Assembly: GCA_905214625.1 (NCBI GenBank) | Contig: CAJMMQ010000009.1 | Span: 1-64,000 of the forward strand | DNA from: an uncultured bacterium | Lineage (GTDB): Bacteria > Bacteroidota > Bacteroidia > Bacteroidales > Bacteroidaceae | Direction of reading: 5' to 3' | Length of the DNA: 64,000 nt | Shown here: one piece after another, positions 1 to 8,724 of the stretch | Position numbering within the stretch: the first letter of the stretch is position 1 | Layout of the letters: the number at the start of each line of letters is the position of its first letter | The notes under the pieces: model-generated | The model's input: only the letters and a program-made list of their open reading frames with translations | The model's database searches: none | Told to the model about the DNA's origin: nothing | Position numbers and translations under genes: made by a program

Positions 1-537
1 AAAGGGGATAAGCAAACTTATGACTCATGAACAAGACAAAAAACAGGCCGGGAAGAATGAAAATTATACGAAAACGGCAAATATCAAAGACCGATGGCAA
101 AAATTAAAGGCCGAAGGCAAAAATTAAAGGCGTTTGAATTCCAAAGGAAGAAAACAGCCGGCCGGATACCGGTTACGACAGCCGAAGCGACGGGCAGGCC
201 TGTCATGAAGCAGATATATTCATGAACGGCAGGATTAATGCAAGGCTATGCGGCAACCCATACAGACAGTCTGCAACGCCATAACACGCTGATGGAATGG
301 ACGTTAGAAGTGTTTAAAGCCGATGTAAGACCGGTGCAAAACATATATATCATCCAGCCGTCTGCAAAAGGGCACCTTTTAGGATACAAAAGCATACCTT
401 TTACACGACAAAAGGACGCTAAACGGAGCGCAAAAGGACGCATTTTACAAAATGAAAGAAAACCTGCCTTTTCTGAAACTGACATCAACAGGAAAATGAA
501 ACGCCAAAAGGCCATGAACATAAACAAAAAAAGCGCA
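1..537. other. Intergenic stretch, no convincing gene
   Basis: No gene is supported here. Positions 60-130 hold a short direct repeat of the form ggcaaaaattaaaggc. Positions 362-472 hold a copy of the window's GCAAAAGG-type intergenic repeat. Open frames crossing the region translate this repeat, overlap the C-S lyase gene on the other strand and look like no known protein. Confidence 0.6.
362..472. repeat. GCAAAAGG-family intergenic repeat, copy 1
   Basis: Consecutive modules of the form gcaaaagg-N-ctttt (tgcaaaagggcaccttt, then acaaaagcatacctttt, then caaaaggacgcattt) match the modules at 8.5, 17.3, 22.0, 31.6, 41.6 and 55.7 kb. This copy is degenerate and lacks the long perfect stem of copy 3. 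It lies beyond the 3' end of the C-S lyase gene. Confidence 0.6.
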
Positions 538-1710
538 TCATTTAACGATGCGCTCAACATAATGCAACAGGCGGTTAAGTCCGTCAACAAGCGTTGCTCT
601 CGGGCAAGCTATGTTTATGCGGACAAACGGCCTGTCGGTTTCTCCATAAATGTCTCCGCCGTTAAGCCACAGCTTTTCGCCGTCTTTCAGTTCGCCTACA
701 ATGACTGAAGACGTGCGGCCAAGCGCCGTGCAGTCAACCCATACAAGGTAAGTGCCCTCAAGACGAACCACCTTAAGCATAGGCATGCGGGCAGCAAAGA
801 AGTCGCAAAGGTAATCATAATTAGACTTGATATACGGCAAAAGCTCGTCGAGCCAGCCTTCACTCTCATTATATGCAGCCTGAAGAGCCACCACGCCAAA
901 GGGTCCGACATCGCATACCTCGTTGATATTTATTGCGCAGTCGATCTTCTTACGGATAACTTCATCGGCAGCAATGATGTTGGCAATCTGCAGTCCGGCA
1001 ATGTTGAAAGTCTTGGTCGGGGCCGTACATGTTGCCGAATTTGCAAGAAACTCGTCAGACAACGATGCAAAAGGGGTATACTTATAACCGGGCATGACTA
1101 TGTCGCAATGAATCTCATCGGCAATTACGAATACGCCGTGGCGCAGACATATTTCTCCCATACGGCGCAACTCGTCAGGCGTCCACACTCTTCCGGCAGG
1201 ATTATGAGGATTGCAAAGCAGGAAAGCCTTTACCGAAGGATCAGCCACACGGCGCTCAAAGTCGTCAAAATCAACAGAATACGTTCCTCCGGAATAAACC
1301 AGTTTGTTATCTTCTATGATACATCCGTTATTCCGTACAGACGAGAAAAAACAGTTGTAGACAGGCGTCTGAACCAGCACCTTGTCGCCCGGTGCGGTAA
1401 CAGCCTTTATAACAGCTGACACTGCCGGCACAACTCCTGTAGTGTAGATTATCCATTCGGGGCAGAAAGACCATCCGTGACGGCGGGCAAACCATCCGAC
1501 AACAGCTGCATAATAAGATTCCGGCACATGCTCATACCCGAACACTCCGTGAGCGGCACGGCGCTGCAGAGCCTCAACGATAGCAGGAGCCGTGCGGAAG
1601 TCCATGTCGGCCACCCACATAGGCAACATACCGTCGACATCAGTCTCGTCCCATTTAACACAGTCGCTCCCCCTCCGGCCGACTATCTCGTCAAAATTAA
1701 ATTTAGCCAT
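538..1710 (-). CDS. MalY/PatB family C-S lyase (PLP aminotransferase fold)
   Basis: A 390-residue fold-type I PLP enzyme of the MalY/PatB branch, which cleaves the C-S bond of cystathionine or related cysteine conjugates to thiol, pyruvate and ammonia in the cytoplasm. The N-terminus (FNFDEIVGRRGSDCVKWDE) and the WVADMDF motif are characteristic; LCNPHNPAGRVW and the NIAGLQIANIIA region carry the cofactor-site features, with the Schiff-base lysine expected in APTKTFNIAGLQ. I chose the ATG at 1710 because family homology begins there; the longer frame adds 13 unlike residues. It is monocistronic and divergent from the inositol-phosphate synthase operon. Family assignment is firm; the true substrate cannot be read from sequence. 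Confidence 0.9.
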   Translation of the reverse strand: MAKFNFDEIVGRRGSDCVKWDETDVDGMLPMWVADMDFRTAPAIVEALQRRAAHGVFGYEHVPESYYAAVVGWFARRHGWSFCPEWIIYTTGVVPAVSAVIKAVTAPGDKVLVQTPVYNCFFSSVRNNGCIIEDNKLVYSGGTYSVDFDDFERRVADPSVKAFLLCNPHNPAGRVWTPDELRRMGEICLRHGVFVIADEIHCDIVMPGYKYTPFASLSDEFLANSATCTAPTKTFNIAGLQIANIIAADEVIRKKIDCAININEVCDVGPFGVVALQAAYNESEGWLDELLPYIKSNYDYLCDFFAARMPMLKVVRLEGTYLVWVDCTALGRTSSVIVGELKDGEKLWLNGGDIYGETDRPFVRINIACPRATLVDGLNRLLHYVERIVK

Positions 1711-2083
1711 AATATATAATATAATAAGGTAGAAATTAAACAAGGGCATCTCTGCCCGGCACTAAAAAAGGATTACAGACACACCTTGCGGCGCAGTGGC
1801 ACAGCCACATGCATGTCTGCATAAACAGCTGACGCCAAAAGAAAAATGCGCAATCAACAACAAAGTCTTTTGTAAGCATTATTCAAATCCGGTACAAAAT
1901 TACAAAAGAAAAACCAAACTGCATATACCCTTTTTACGGCATAATAAACCAAAATCAACGAAAAGTATACAAAAATATATAAAAACCAATAAATCATAAA
2001 AAGTTTTTATTACATTTGCACAATTATAACGAAAGAAACTGAATTATAAAAAACTATAATAAAAAAAATTAAAGAAAACAGAA
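1711..2083. other. AT-rich divergent intergenic region
   Basis: This 373-base, strongly AT-rich spacer separates the divergent C-S lyase and inositol-phosphate synthase genes. A possible minus-strand -7 box (CAAAATTA) lies at 1895-1902. No gene is seen. Confidence 0.5.
2011..2018 (+). promoter_or_regulatory. -7 box of the ino1 operon
   Basis: TACATTTG matches the Bacteroidota TAnnTTTG -7 element and lies 65 bases before the ATG at 2084. No clear TTTG -33 element is found at the usual 19-21 base distance. Confidence 0.5.
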
Positions 2084-3385
2084 ATGGCAAATGTAAAACC
2101 TGCAGAAGGTAAACTGGGTATTTTAGTGGTCGGTTGTGGAGCCGTTTCCACAACATTCATGACCGGTGTTCTTATGGCCCGCAAAGGATTGGCAAAACCA
2201 GTCGGTTCAATGACACAGTACGACAAGATACGTGTCGGCAAAGGCGAAAACAAGAAATATCTTGCATACGGAGACATCGTTCCGCTCACTAACCTAAACG
2301 ACATTGTATTCGGCACATGGGATGTTTATCCACAAAACGCATATCAGGCAGCAATGTATGCCGAGGTGCTCAAGGAGAAAGACATCAATCCCGTGCGTGA
2401 CGAGCTTGAGAAGATTGTCCCGATGAAGGCAGCCTTTGACAAAAATTATGCCAAAAGACTTGACGGTGACAACGTGAAAGATGCTGCCACACGCTGGGAC
2501 ATGGTTGAACAGTTGCGCGAGGACATACGCTCATTCAAGGAGAAAAACGGCTGCGCAAGAATCGTAGTTATATGGGCTGCATCAACCGAAATCTACGTAC
2601 CTGTATATGAGCCTGTACACGGCACGCTCGCTGCCCTTGAGAAAGCAATGAAGGAAGACGACCGCGAGCACATCGCACCGTCTATGTGCTATGCTTACGC
2701 CGCACTCGCCGAGGGCGCTCCTTTCATAATGGGTGCTCCTAACACAACGGTAGACATACCGGCAATGTGGGAAATGGCAGAAAAGACCAAGATGCCTATC
2801 GCCGGCAAGGACTTCAAGACAGGACAGACACTGGTTAAGAGCGGATTTGCTCCTATCATCGGCACACGCTGCCTCGGTATGAGCGGATGGTTCTCAACCA
2901 ATATTCTGGGCAACCGCGACGGCCTTGTACTCGACGAGCCGGAGAACTTCCGCACAAAGGAAGTGAGCAAGCTGTCTACACTCGAAACAATACTCAAGGC
3001 CGACGAACAGCCCGACCTGTATGGCGACATCTACCACAAGGTGCGCATCAACTACTATCCTCCACGCAACGACAACAAAGAAGGATGGGACAACATCGAC
3101 ATCTTTGGATGGATGGGCTACCCGATGCAGATAAAGATAAACTTCCTCTGCCGCGACTCTATCCTTGCCGCTCCGCTGCTGCTCGACCTCTGTCTGCTCA
3201 GCGACCTGGCTGCAAGATCCGGACGCTACGGCATACAGCGCTTCCTCAGCTTCTACCTGAAGAGTCCTATGCACGACTATACAAAGGGCGAAGAGGCCGT
3301 AAACGACCTGTTCAAGCAGTACACAATGCTGAAGAACGCAATCCGCGAGATGGGAGGCTACGAGGCTGATGAAGAAATCGACTAA
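2084..3385 (+). CDS. ino1: Inositol-3-phosphate synthase
   Basis: A 433-residue myo-inositol-1-phosphate synthase, the NAD-dependent enzyme that isomerises glucose 6-phosphate to inositol phosphate. The N-terminal Rossmann motif is VVGCGAVSTTF (about residues 13-25). The catalytic-domain signatures are GWMGYPMQIKINFLCRDS and APLLLDLCLLSDLAARSGR in the C-terminal third. Length is normal for the short bacterial form. In Bacteroides this enzyme feeds inositol lipid synthesis, but here no CDP-alcohol phosphatidyltransferase or phosphatase follows. Its 3' end overlaps the next start by 17 bases, so the three genes 2084-5611 are probably one operon. Confidence 0.95.
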   Translation: MANVKPAEGKLGILVVGCGAVSTTFMTGVLMARKGLAKPVGSMTQYDKIRVGKGENKKYLAYGDIVPLTNLNDIVFGTWDVYPQNAYQAAMYAEVLKEKDINPVRDELEKIVPMKAAFDKNYAKRLDGDNVKDAATRWDMVEQLREDIRSFKEKNGCARIVVIWAASTEIYVPVYEPVHGTLAALEKAMKEDDREHIAPSMCYAYAALAEGAPFIMGAPNTTVDIPAMWEMAEKTKMPIAGKDFKTGQTLVKSGFAPIIGTRCLGMSGWFSTNILGNRDGLVLDEPENFRTKEVSKLSTLETILKADEQPDLYGDIYHKVRINYYPPRNDNKEGWDNIDIFGWMGYPMQIKINFLCRDSILAAPLLLDLCLLSDLAARSGRYGIQRFLSFYLKSPMHDYTKGEEAVNDLFKQYTMLKNAIREMGGYEADEEID

Positions 3386-4415
3386 CAGAAAGCGAACATC
3401 ACGTATAATCTTACAATCGCTGCCGGCAGTGCCGGTGGCGATTGTAGTTGTTATATACGTCATGTCATTTATGCCGCATTCAATAGAGAAGATGGAACGC
3501 GGAACTGCGCTGATTGAACACAAGTCATACTACGAGCTTACAGTTTCGGGCAAGCCGGTGGCGTGGTTCGACTCGCTGACAGACAGCTGCCTGTCTGACA
3601 ACATATTGCTGTCGGCCGACTCGTCGATAACCAAACATAGCATAATCAACGGCTGCTGGGTGAACAAGTATGCCTTCATGCCGTCGTGCCACGGAATGAT
3701 TCTGACAACAGATCCCGACAGCGCGGCCTACAAGACAATGGCCTCGGCCAACAGAAACATAAAAAACGTGATAAAGAAAACAGCCGAAAGACTTGAAAGC
3801 GCCATTAAATCGCTTAACAAAAAAGACGAAGAGCTGAAGTATTATCTCAGTGTACACAACGTAAGCGATGACGGATACAACACCATGGCATATCTTGACA
3901 GCAGACTGAAAAAGCAGAAAGAGCAGACAGAAAAGGCTCTCGAGGCTATCAGGAAAGCCGAAATGGCAAAAAAAACATGTATAAGACTCGTGAGCAAATA
4001 CACCTTGTTGCATAAAGACACGGCTGATAACATTGTGAGAATTGCCTGCAACACGTTAACTCCTGCAAGCGGAAAACCATTCAGAATAATACAGACATCT
4101 GACAAGCAAACACCCGACAATGTATCGCCAACGTATCTTCATCAGTGGTTCACGCCCGCAACCGACAAGCCTAGAGACATCATCGTGGCATCATATCCCG
4201 GATGCTCGCTTAGCAAATACGACATAAACAGAGCCAAGGCAACAACATTCAGCGGCAAAGCTACGGGCGACAACCGCCACGACGTGCCCCCTATGCTTGC
4301 TCCCGACGGGGCTGCCGTATATACCGTTGACGGCCGGCTGATGGGCATAAGCTATAAAGGAAAGATAACAAGCACGAAGAATTTCGGCATAGCACTTAAA
4401 CATTTGCTGCCATGA
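3369..4415 (+). CDS. Unknown one-pass membrane protein with coiled coil
   Basis: A 348-residue protein I do not recognise. Residues 1-11 are basic and residues 12-35 form a membrane anchor, so the rest is probably periplasmic. Residues from about 125 to 205 are rich in Lys/Glu and look like an alpha-helical coiled coil. Near the C-terminus LAPDGAAVYTVDGRLMGI resembles the end of trypsin-like proteases (GDSGGPV...G.L.GI), but with no serine at the nucleophile position; this could be a degenerate protease fold and is only a suggestion. It overlaps the ino1 stop by 17 bases and the lysozyme start by 4 (ATGA), implying translational coupling at both ends. Confidence 0.75.
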   Translation: MKKSTNRKRTSRIILQSLPAVPVAIVVVIYVMSFMPHSIEKMERGTALIEHKSYYELTVSGKPVAWFDSLTDSCLSDNILLSADSSITKHSIINGCWVNKYAFMPSCHGMILTTDPDSAAYKTMASANRNIKNVIKKTAERLESAIKSLNKKDEELKYYLSVHNVSDDGYNTMAYLDSRLKKQKEQTEKALEAIRKAEMAKKTCIRLVSKYTLLHKDTADNIVRIACNTLTPASGKPFRIIQTSDKQTPDNVSPTYLHQWFTPATDKPRDIIVASYPGCSLSKYDINRAKATTFSGKATGDNRHDVPPMLAPDGAAVYTVDGRLMGISYKGKITSTKNFGIALKHLLP

Positions 4416-5611
4416 AGAAACTAATTTATTTAGCTGCAACCGTAACACTGCTGATGATGTCGGCATGCTCTGTAAAGACACCAGAGGGCACAGGAGTGGT
4501 AAGAAACGGCGACTACTGTTACCGCGGCGAGCTTTCTGACGGCAAATATAACGGCTATGGTGTGCTCATGCTGAAAGACAGCATAATCTACAGCGGCCAA
4601 TGGAAAGACGGAAAGCGCGACGGCCAGGGCCAGACTACCGACTCGCTCGGACGCACAATAACAAGTATATGGAGGGCAGACTCGCTGATAAGAGGCGTGA
4701 TGAACGATTCGGCGGGCACATACATAGGCGAGTTTAACGACAAGCTGGCACAAGAAGGCCACGGAATCTACTTCGGCAAAGACGGCAGTTTCTACAACGG
4801 CAACTGGAAAAACGGTGTCTACAGCGGTTTCGGATGCTCACTGAGCGCAGCCGGAAAAGCCCGAACTGGTGAATGGAAAGACGGAAAATTCCGTGGCGAA
4901 CGCCTCACCTATACGGCCGAAAGGATTTACGGCATAGACATTTCGCGCTACCAGCACGGCAAGGGGCGCAAGAAATATCCCATACATTGGGACAAAGTGC
5001 GCATAACACATCTGGGAAAAATCAGCCGCAAAAAGGTAAGCGGAACAGTTGACTACCCCGTGTCGTTCGTATATATAAAATCTACCGAAGGCACCACCGT
5101 ACGCAATCCGTACTACCTCTCGGACTATCAGCAGGCACGAAAATACGGCATACACTGCGGCGCATACCACTTTTTCTCGCCTACATCGCAAGCATCAAAG
5201 CAGGCACAGTATTTTCTGAAGAACTCGCGTTTCAGCAAAGGCGACTTTCCGCCGGTGCTCGACGTTGAGCCTACTCCGTCGCAGGTAAAGGCGATGGGCG
5301 GCCCGGCAGCCATGTTCAGCCGCATACGCACTTGGCTCAACATAGTAAGACAACGCACAGGAGTGAAGCCCATACTATATGTAAGCCAGCAGTTTGTGAA
5401 CAAATATCTGCCCGAAGCGCCCGACCTTATGCGCGACTACATGGTGTGGATAGCACGCTACGGCGAATATAAGCCCGAAGTAAGGCTGGTGTTCTGGCAG
5501 CTGTGCCCCGACGGAAGGGTGAGCGGAATAACCGGCGAGGTGGACATCAACGTGTTCAACGGATACCGCGACCAGTTTAACCAGTTTCTGATTAACGAAA
5601 GAATAAAGTAA
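4412..5611 (+). CDS. MORN-repeat / GH25 lysozyme lipoprotein
   Basis: A 399-residue lipoprotein with lipobox MMSAC (Cys19). Residues 37-165 hold about five MORN repeats (for example YSGQWKDGKRDGQG). Residues 171-399 form a glycoside hydrolase family 25 (Chalaropsis-type muramidase) domain: YGIDISRYQ carries the first catalytic-site Asp (176), PPVLDVEP carries the DxE pair (284, 286), and the domain closes with WQLCPDGRVSGITGEVDINVFNG. GH25 enzymes cut the MurNAc-GlcNAc bond of peptidoglycan. The lipobox places it in an envelope membrane facing the periplasm or outside. MORN repeats bind membranes or proteins in other systems; their role here is inference. It is the last gene of the ino1 operon. 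Confidence 0.9.
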   Translation: MKKLIYLAATVTLLMMSACSVKTPEGTGVVRNGDYCYRGELSDGKYNGYGVLMLKDSIIYSGQWKDGKRDGQGQTTDSLGRTITSIWRADSLIRGVMNDSAGTYIGEFNDKLAQEGHGIYFGKDGSFYNGNWKNGVYSGFGCSLSAAGKARTGEWKDGKFRGERLTYTAERIYGIDISRYQHGKGRKKYPIHWDKVRITHLGKISRKKVSGTVDYPVSFVYIKSTEGTTVRNPYYLSDYQQARKYGIHCGAYHFFSPTSQASKQAQYFLKNSRFSKGDFPPVLDVEPTPSQVKAMGGPAAMFSRIRTWLNIVRQRTGVKPILYVSQQFVNKYLPEAPDLMRDYMVWIARYGEYKPEVRLVFWQLCPDGRVSGITGEVDINVFNGYRDQFNQFLINERIK

Positions 5612-5667
5612 ACTTACGAAACGGCGGTATGGAAAATCCTGTAAAAAACACCAAAAGATAAACGCCA

Positions 5668-5740
5668 GACCGGCTCCGAGAGCAGGAAATGTCATGGCCA
5701 TAAAATACCTCGGCGACATAAGAAGCTCCCGGAGCCGGTC
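5668..5740. terminator. Long inverted repeat after the lysozyme gene
   Basis: GACCGGCTCC at 5668-5677 pairs perfectly with GGAGCCGGTC at 5731-5740 around a 53-base loop. It lies 57 bases after the lysozyme stop and lacks a T-run, so it may protect or process the transcript rather than end it. Confidence 0.4.
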
Positions 5741-5855
5741 ATAAAGAAATCAGAATCTCTGATAAAGAATAAGACTAATCAAACTGTAACAAAAGCATAA
5801 TAAGCATGCCCCGCAGACATGCCTGCCGCAAAACAGCGGCTAATGAAACACATTT

Positions 5856-5887
5856 GCCCGCGGCCAATGGCCACGGGCATTTTTTTA
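5856..5887 (+). terminator. Intrinsic terminator
   Basis: GCCCGCGGCC and GGCCACGGGC form a stem with one mismatch around a 3-base loop, followed by a run of seven T. It ends rightward transcription coming from the ino1 operon. Confidence 0.65.
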
Positions 5888-6295
5888 TTTATACCTTATT
5901 ATTATCGTAACCTTGGCGTGTCCGTAATAATTGCTGTGTGAGCCGAAGCCGTAAGGGCTGTCGCATTTAAGCATGTAGACACGGTTCTGACGCGGGCGCT
6001 TTGTGGTAAGAATCATCGTAAGACCATTGTTGTCGCGCTTTTCGGTGAAGTCACCGTTCGACGATTCGGTTTTAAACGCCTCTATTATTGCCTTGATACC
6101 CTTGTCATAAAGTTCGAGCACCTTAACCACCTTCTGCACCTTGCGTGTACGCGGATCGCGCTCCACTGCCGAAGTAAACCTGCTCTGACCTATGGACGAA
6201 TAGCGCTCCACCTGCTTGTCGATGCTGTTCTGGCCCATGGCGGCGAGTAACATGCCTATGGTAAAGAATAATATAAGAATTAATCTGCGTATCAT
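5885..6295 (-). CDS. Small secreted protein of the sigma-factor operon (DUF5024-like)
   Basis: A 136-residue protein with a signal peptide (residues 1 to about 21, ending AAMGQ). The mature part begins with NSIDKQVERYSSIGQSRFTS, then DPRTRKVQKVVKVLEL, and ends with a beta-rich tail KVTIIIRYK. From memory this pattern matches DUF5024, a small exported Bacteroidales family often encoded beside ECF sigma factors; I cannot confirm the number. It starts 14 bases after the anti-sigma candidate's stop and so is probably the last gene of that operon. Function unknown. Confidence 0.75.
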   Translation of the reverse strand: MIRRLILILFFTIGMLLAAMGQNSIDKQVERYSSIGQSRFTSAVERDPRTRKVQKVVKVLELYDKGIKAIIEAFKTESSNGDFTEKRDNNGLTMILTTKRPRQNRVYMLKCDSPYGFGSHSNYYGHAKVTIIIRYK

Positions 6296-6309
6296 GGTAA
6301 CATTGTTTT

Positions 6310-6822
6310 TTAATCGTTCAACATCTCGCTTATGCGCCTGCGCTCTGCCGGGTCATCAATGCTGTTGAGCACCTCCTGCTCTGCATTCTCCGTAACGCTT
6401 GCCGAACTGATGCGGCGCTCTATGCGTCCGGCATCGTCGAGAGCCTTCTCTATGTCGCCCTTAATCTCGCTGAGGTCGTCTATACGCTGCCCGTTCTCTA
6501 TGACATAACTGCCTCCGTAAAGCCTTGCCAGATACCTGTCTTCGCGATAGTCGGCATAAGCCAGCACGGCCGACACCACTATCAGCACCACTGCGGCAGC
6601 CGCGGCCACGCGCATAAGTATGGGGCGCAGCTTCTGGCGCTTCGGCTCAACAGCCTGCAATGAAGCAAATCCGGCAAACACTTCACGATAGCCTGCAAGA
6701 CGCTGGGGCACGTCGCGACGTGCAAAAAACTCATAAAGCCGCTGTTCCTCCTTGAGCGATGTCTCGCCGTCGAAGAATTTTCCGATAAGCCTTTCTATGT
6801 CTTTTATCTTACGTTCGTTCAT
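6310..6822 (-). CDS. Membrane anti-sigma factor candidate
   Basis: A 170-residue protein with a cytoplasmic N-terminal segment (residues 1-60, rich in charged helix: IGKFFDGETSLKEEQRLYEFF), one membrane span (about 67-90) and a short external tail. The N-terminal pattern resembles the helical domain by which anti-sigma factors hold ECF sigma factors, without the zinc-binding His/Cys set. It follows the sigma factor by 23 bases, the usual position for a cognate inhibitor. The role is inferred from architecture and context. Confidence 0.75.
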   Translation of the reverse strand: MNERKIKDIERLIGKFFDGETSLKEEQRLYEFFARRDVPQRLAGYREVFAGFASLQAVEPKRQKLRPILMRVAAAAAVVLIVVSAVLAYADYREDRYLARLYGGSYVIENGQRIDDLSEIKGDIEKALDDAGRIERRISSASVTENAEQEVLNSIDDPAERRRISEMLND

Positions 6823-6845
6823 ATCCGTAGTTATGTATAAAGTCG

Positions 6846-7337
6846 TTACATATTATGCAAATACTGTTCTTTAACTGCCATTCGGGCCCTGCTGAGCGCC
6901 TTGCGCACCGCAATCTCCGTTCCGCCCGTAATCCTTGCTATGTCGGCCATCGACATTCCGTCGATATGGCGCAGGCGTAATATTATCTGCTGCGCTGGCG
7001 GCAGCGTGTCAACTATCGCCATCATGCGCTCTATCCGCTCGATGTCGGCCGAGTCACAACTAAGGTCGGGCACGTCGGTGGTGTCGATGCTCAGCGTGTA
7101 ATGATGACGTCGCAGATAGTCGATGCAGAGATTATGCACCAGCACACGCGCCAGCGGGGCCATGGGACTGTGCAGTTCGGCACACATTGCCCATAGCTTC
7201 AGCATTGCGTCCTGCACAAGGTCTTCGGCACATTCGGTGCCTCCGAGCCAGTGAGAGGCCATCACCGTTAATACAGGTCTGAGGCCAAGGGCCTCTTTTT
7301 CAAACTCGTCTGCTGTCATCAAAGAACTATATTTCAC
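6846..7337 (-). CDS. ECF-type RNA polymerase sigma factor
   Basis: A 163-residue sigma-70 family factor of the extracytoplasmic-function type. Region 2 is at about residues 12-80 (ECAEDLVQDAMLKLWAM and VHNLCIDYLRRH); region 4 is at about 108-160 (LPPAQQIILRLRHIDGMSMADIARI, then the helix-turn-helix GTEIAVRKALSRARMAVKEQ). The given start is GTG at 7337; an in-frame ATG at 7319 is nearly as good and neither has a clear ribosome binding site. It sits between a GIN-domain lipoprotein gene and an anti-sigma candidate, which suggests an envelope-sensing switch. Confidence 0.9.
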   Translation of the reverse strand: MKYSSLMTADEFEKEALGLRPVLTVMASHWLGGTECAEDLVQDAMLKLWAMCAELHSPMAPLARVLVHNLCIDYLRRHHYTLSIDTTDVPDLSCDSADIERIERMMAIVDTLPPAQQIILRLRHIDGMSMADIARITGGTEIAVRKALSRARMAVKEQYLHNM

Positions 7338-7382
7338 TCAAACTTTGCGTCTACCGGTGTAGCTGGTCATGCAAACGCTATG

Positions 7383-8348
7383 TCATTCAAAGTTGTTAAG
7401 CCGGCTCGTATCTATCCTCGAAATACCGTCGCCGTCAATATCAATCTTGTCTGCCGTGCCCGAAAGCGCAATTTTTCCTACTCCGTTAACACTTGCGGTT
7501 ACGCTAAGGCAGTCTACATCCATATTAACTTTTGCCGCGCCGTTGCATCTTATGCTCATGCCGTCGCCCTTGAATTTTCCGTTAATTTTTCCTGAGCCGT
7601 CAATATAGAAATCAACATTTTTGGCATTAATACCAATCTCGCAGTTGTCTGCGCCATAACATCTCCAATATAAATTGCGCGCTTCAATGTTGCCGTTGAT
7701 TTTATTCGAGCCGTTGTTGCTTACACTCATGTCGTCTGAAACATTCATCTGGGCATTGCTTTTGTAGGCGCCGCTGTTGTTCAAGTCGAACGAACCGGCG
7801 TCTATAGTTCCGTTGTTTGTCAAAGCACCGCTGTTTGATATGCGGCATGAGCCGGCTTTAAGATAATCAATATTGAGCTTAAGGGCACCACTGTTGCTTA
7901 CGGTAAGATTGCCTGTATTCAGACTTTTAGTTATGAACGAGAACGAGCCGCTGCATGCTATCCGGTCGATGCGCGGAGCCGTGATATAAAGTTTGCAGCC
8001 CAGTGATCCTACATTTTTCCACTTGTTGTTTTTAGAGTAACCTACAACAAGTATTCCGTCAGACACCTTGAAACTCAAATTATTCCAGTCGCTGCTGCGC
8101 CCTTCAAACACTACTTTATATTCAGAGCCTTGCGTATAGTACACCCGAGCAGCACTCACAACGTTTATGCCGTGGAAATTTTTCAGCGACAAGGTCTTCT
8201 TTATAGTCTTTGAATCAGAATTTGTAAAGTCGCCAAACGACACAATGTCAGTATTTTCGTCTGACACATTCTTGCTTGAACATCCGACGGTAACGAGCGG
8301 CATTGCGGCCAATAATGCCGAAAACAGATATAACTTAAACTTCATCAT
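7383..8348 (-). CDS. GIN-domain (DUF2807) lipoprotein
   Basis: A 321-residue lipoprotein with signal peptide and lipobox VTVGC. The mature protein is a head GIN domain (DUF2807): NFHGINVVSAARVYYTQGSEYKVVFEG starts the first beta-helix, and many short SNSGALKLN / NNSGAYKSN-like rungs follow, the sign of a right-handed beta-helix. Such proteins sit on the surface of Bacteroidota and are called putative adhesins without direct proof. Two adjacent ATGs (8348, 8345) are possible starts. It lies 45 bases upstream of the sigma-factor gene on the same strand and may belong to its regulon or operon. Confidence 0.85.
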   Translation of the reverse strand: MMKFKLYLFSALLAAMPLVTVGCSSKNVSDENTDIVSFGDFTNSDSKTIKKTLSLKNFHGINVVSAARVYYTQGSEYKVVFEGRSSDWNNLSFKVSDGILVVGYSKNNKWKNVGSLGCKLYITAPRIDRIACSGSFSFITKSLNTGNLTVSNSGALKLNIDYLKAGSCRISNSGALTNNGTIDAGSFDLNNSGAYKSNAQMNVSDDMSVSNNGSNKINGNIEARNLYWRCYGADNCEIGINAKNVDFYIDGSGKINGKFKGDGMSIRCNGAAKVNMDVDCLSVTASVNGVGKIALSGTADKIDIDGDGISRIDTSRLNNFE

Positions 8349-8724
8349 AATCTTATTTTTAATGTTTCTTCTGTTATCAGTACGCAGAACACTGCCGTTT
8401 GTGACACGAAAAACAAACTTTTTTTCATTCCGGCACGAATTAATTTACATCCGTCCATGACACGCCATACAACTGGGCACGCAACAGTCTGACTGTCAAC
8501 GTGTTGCAAAAGGTCGTCTTTCAGCCTGCAAAAGGAGGCTTTTTATACGATAAAAGGCCACCTTTCGGAACCCCAAAGGTGGCCTTTCATAAAACGTAAT
8601 GATATTTGGCTCATATCATGGCAATGCCGTAAGCCGTTAAAACGGACTGAAGGCAGCATGCCGGTATGTATCTACAAGTGTCGCAGAAGATGTTTCCGTA
8701 TGCCGTGACGAAGCCGACATAATA
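8349..8724. other. Intergenic region with a hairpin repeat
   Basis: This 376-base gap lies between two minus-strand lipoprotein genes. It holds repeat copy 2 (8503-8589). No gene or clear promoter was found in the remainder. Confidence 0.55.
8503..8589. repeat. GCAAAAGG-family intergenic repeat, copy 2
   Basis: It begins gttgcaaaaggtcgtcttt and contains the hairpin AAAGGCCACCTTT / AAAGGTGGCCTTT (13-base perfect arms, 9-base loop). The layout matches the copies at 17.3, 22.0 and 31.6 kb. Confidence 0.75.

Noticed and set aside
238..708. 156-codon open frame at the left edge
   Set aside because: It translates the GCAAAAGG repeat, overlaps the end of the C-S lyase gene on the other strand and has no protein-like pattern.
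8503..8589. Simple transcription terminator
   Set aside because: The hairpins could end transcripts, but the same modules in seven gaps and both orientations, with a shared leader, point to a repeat family rather than separate terminators.
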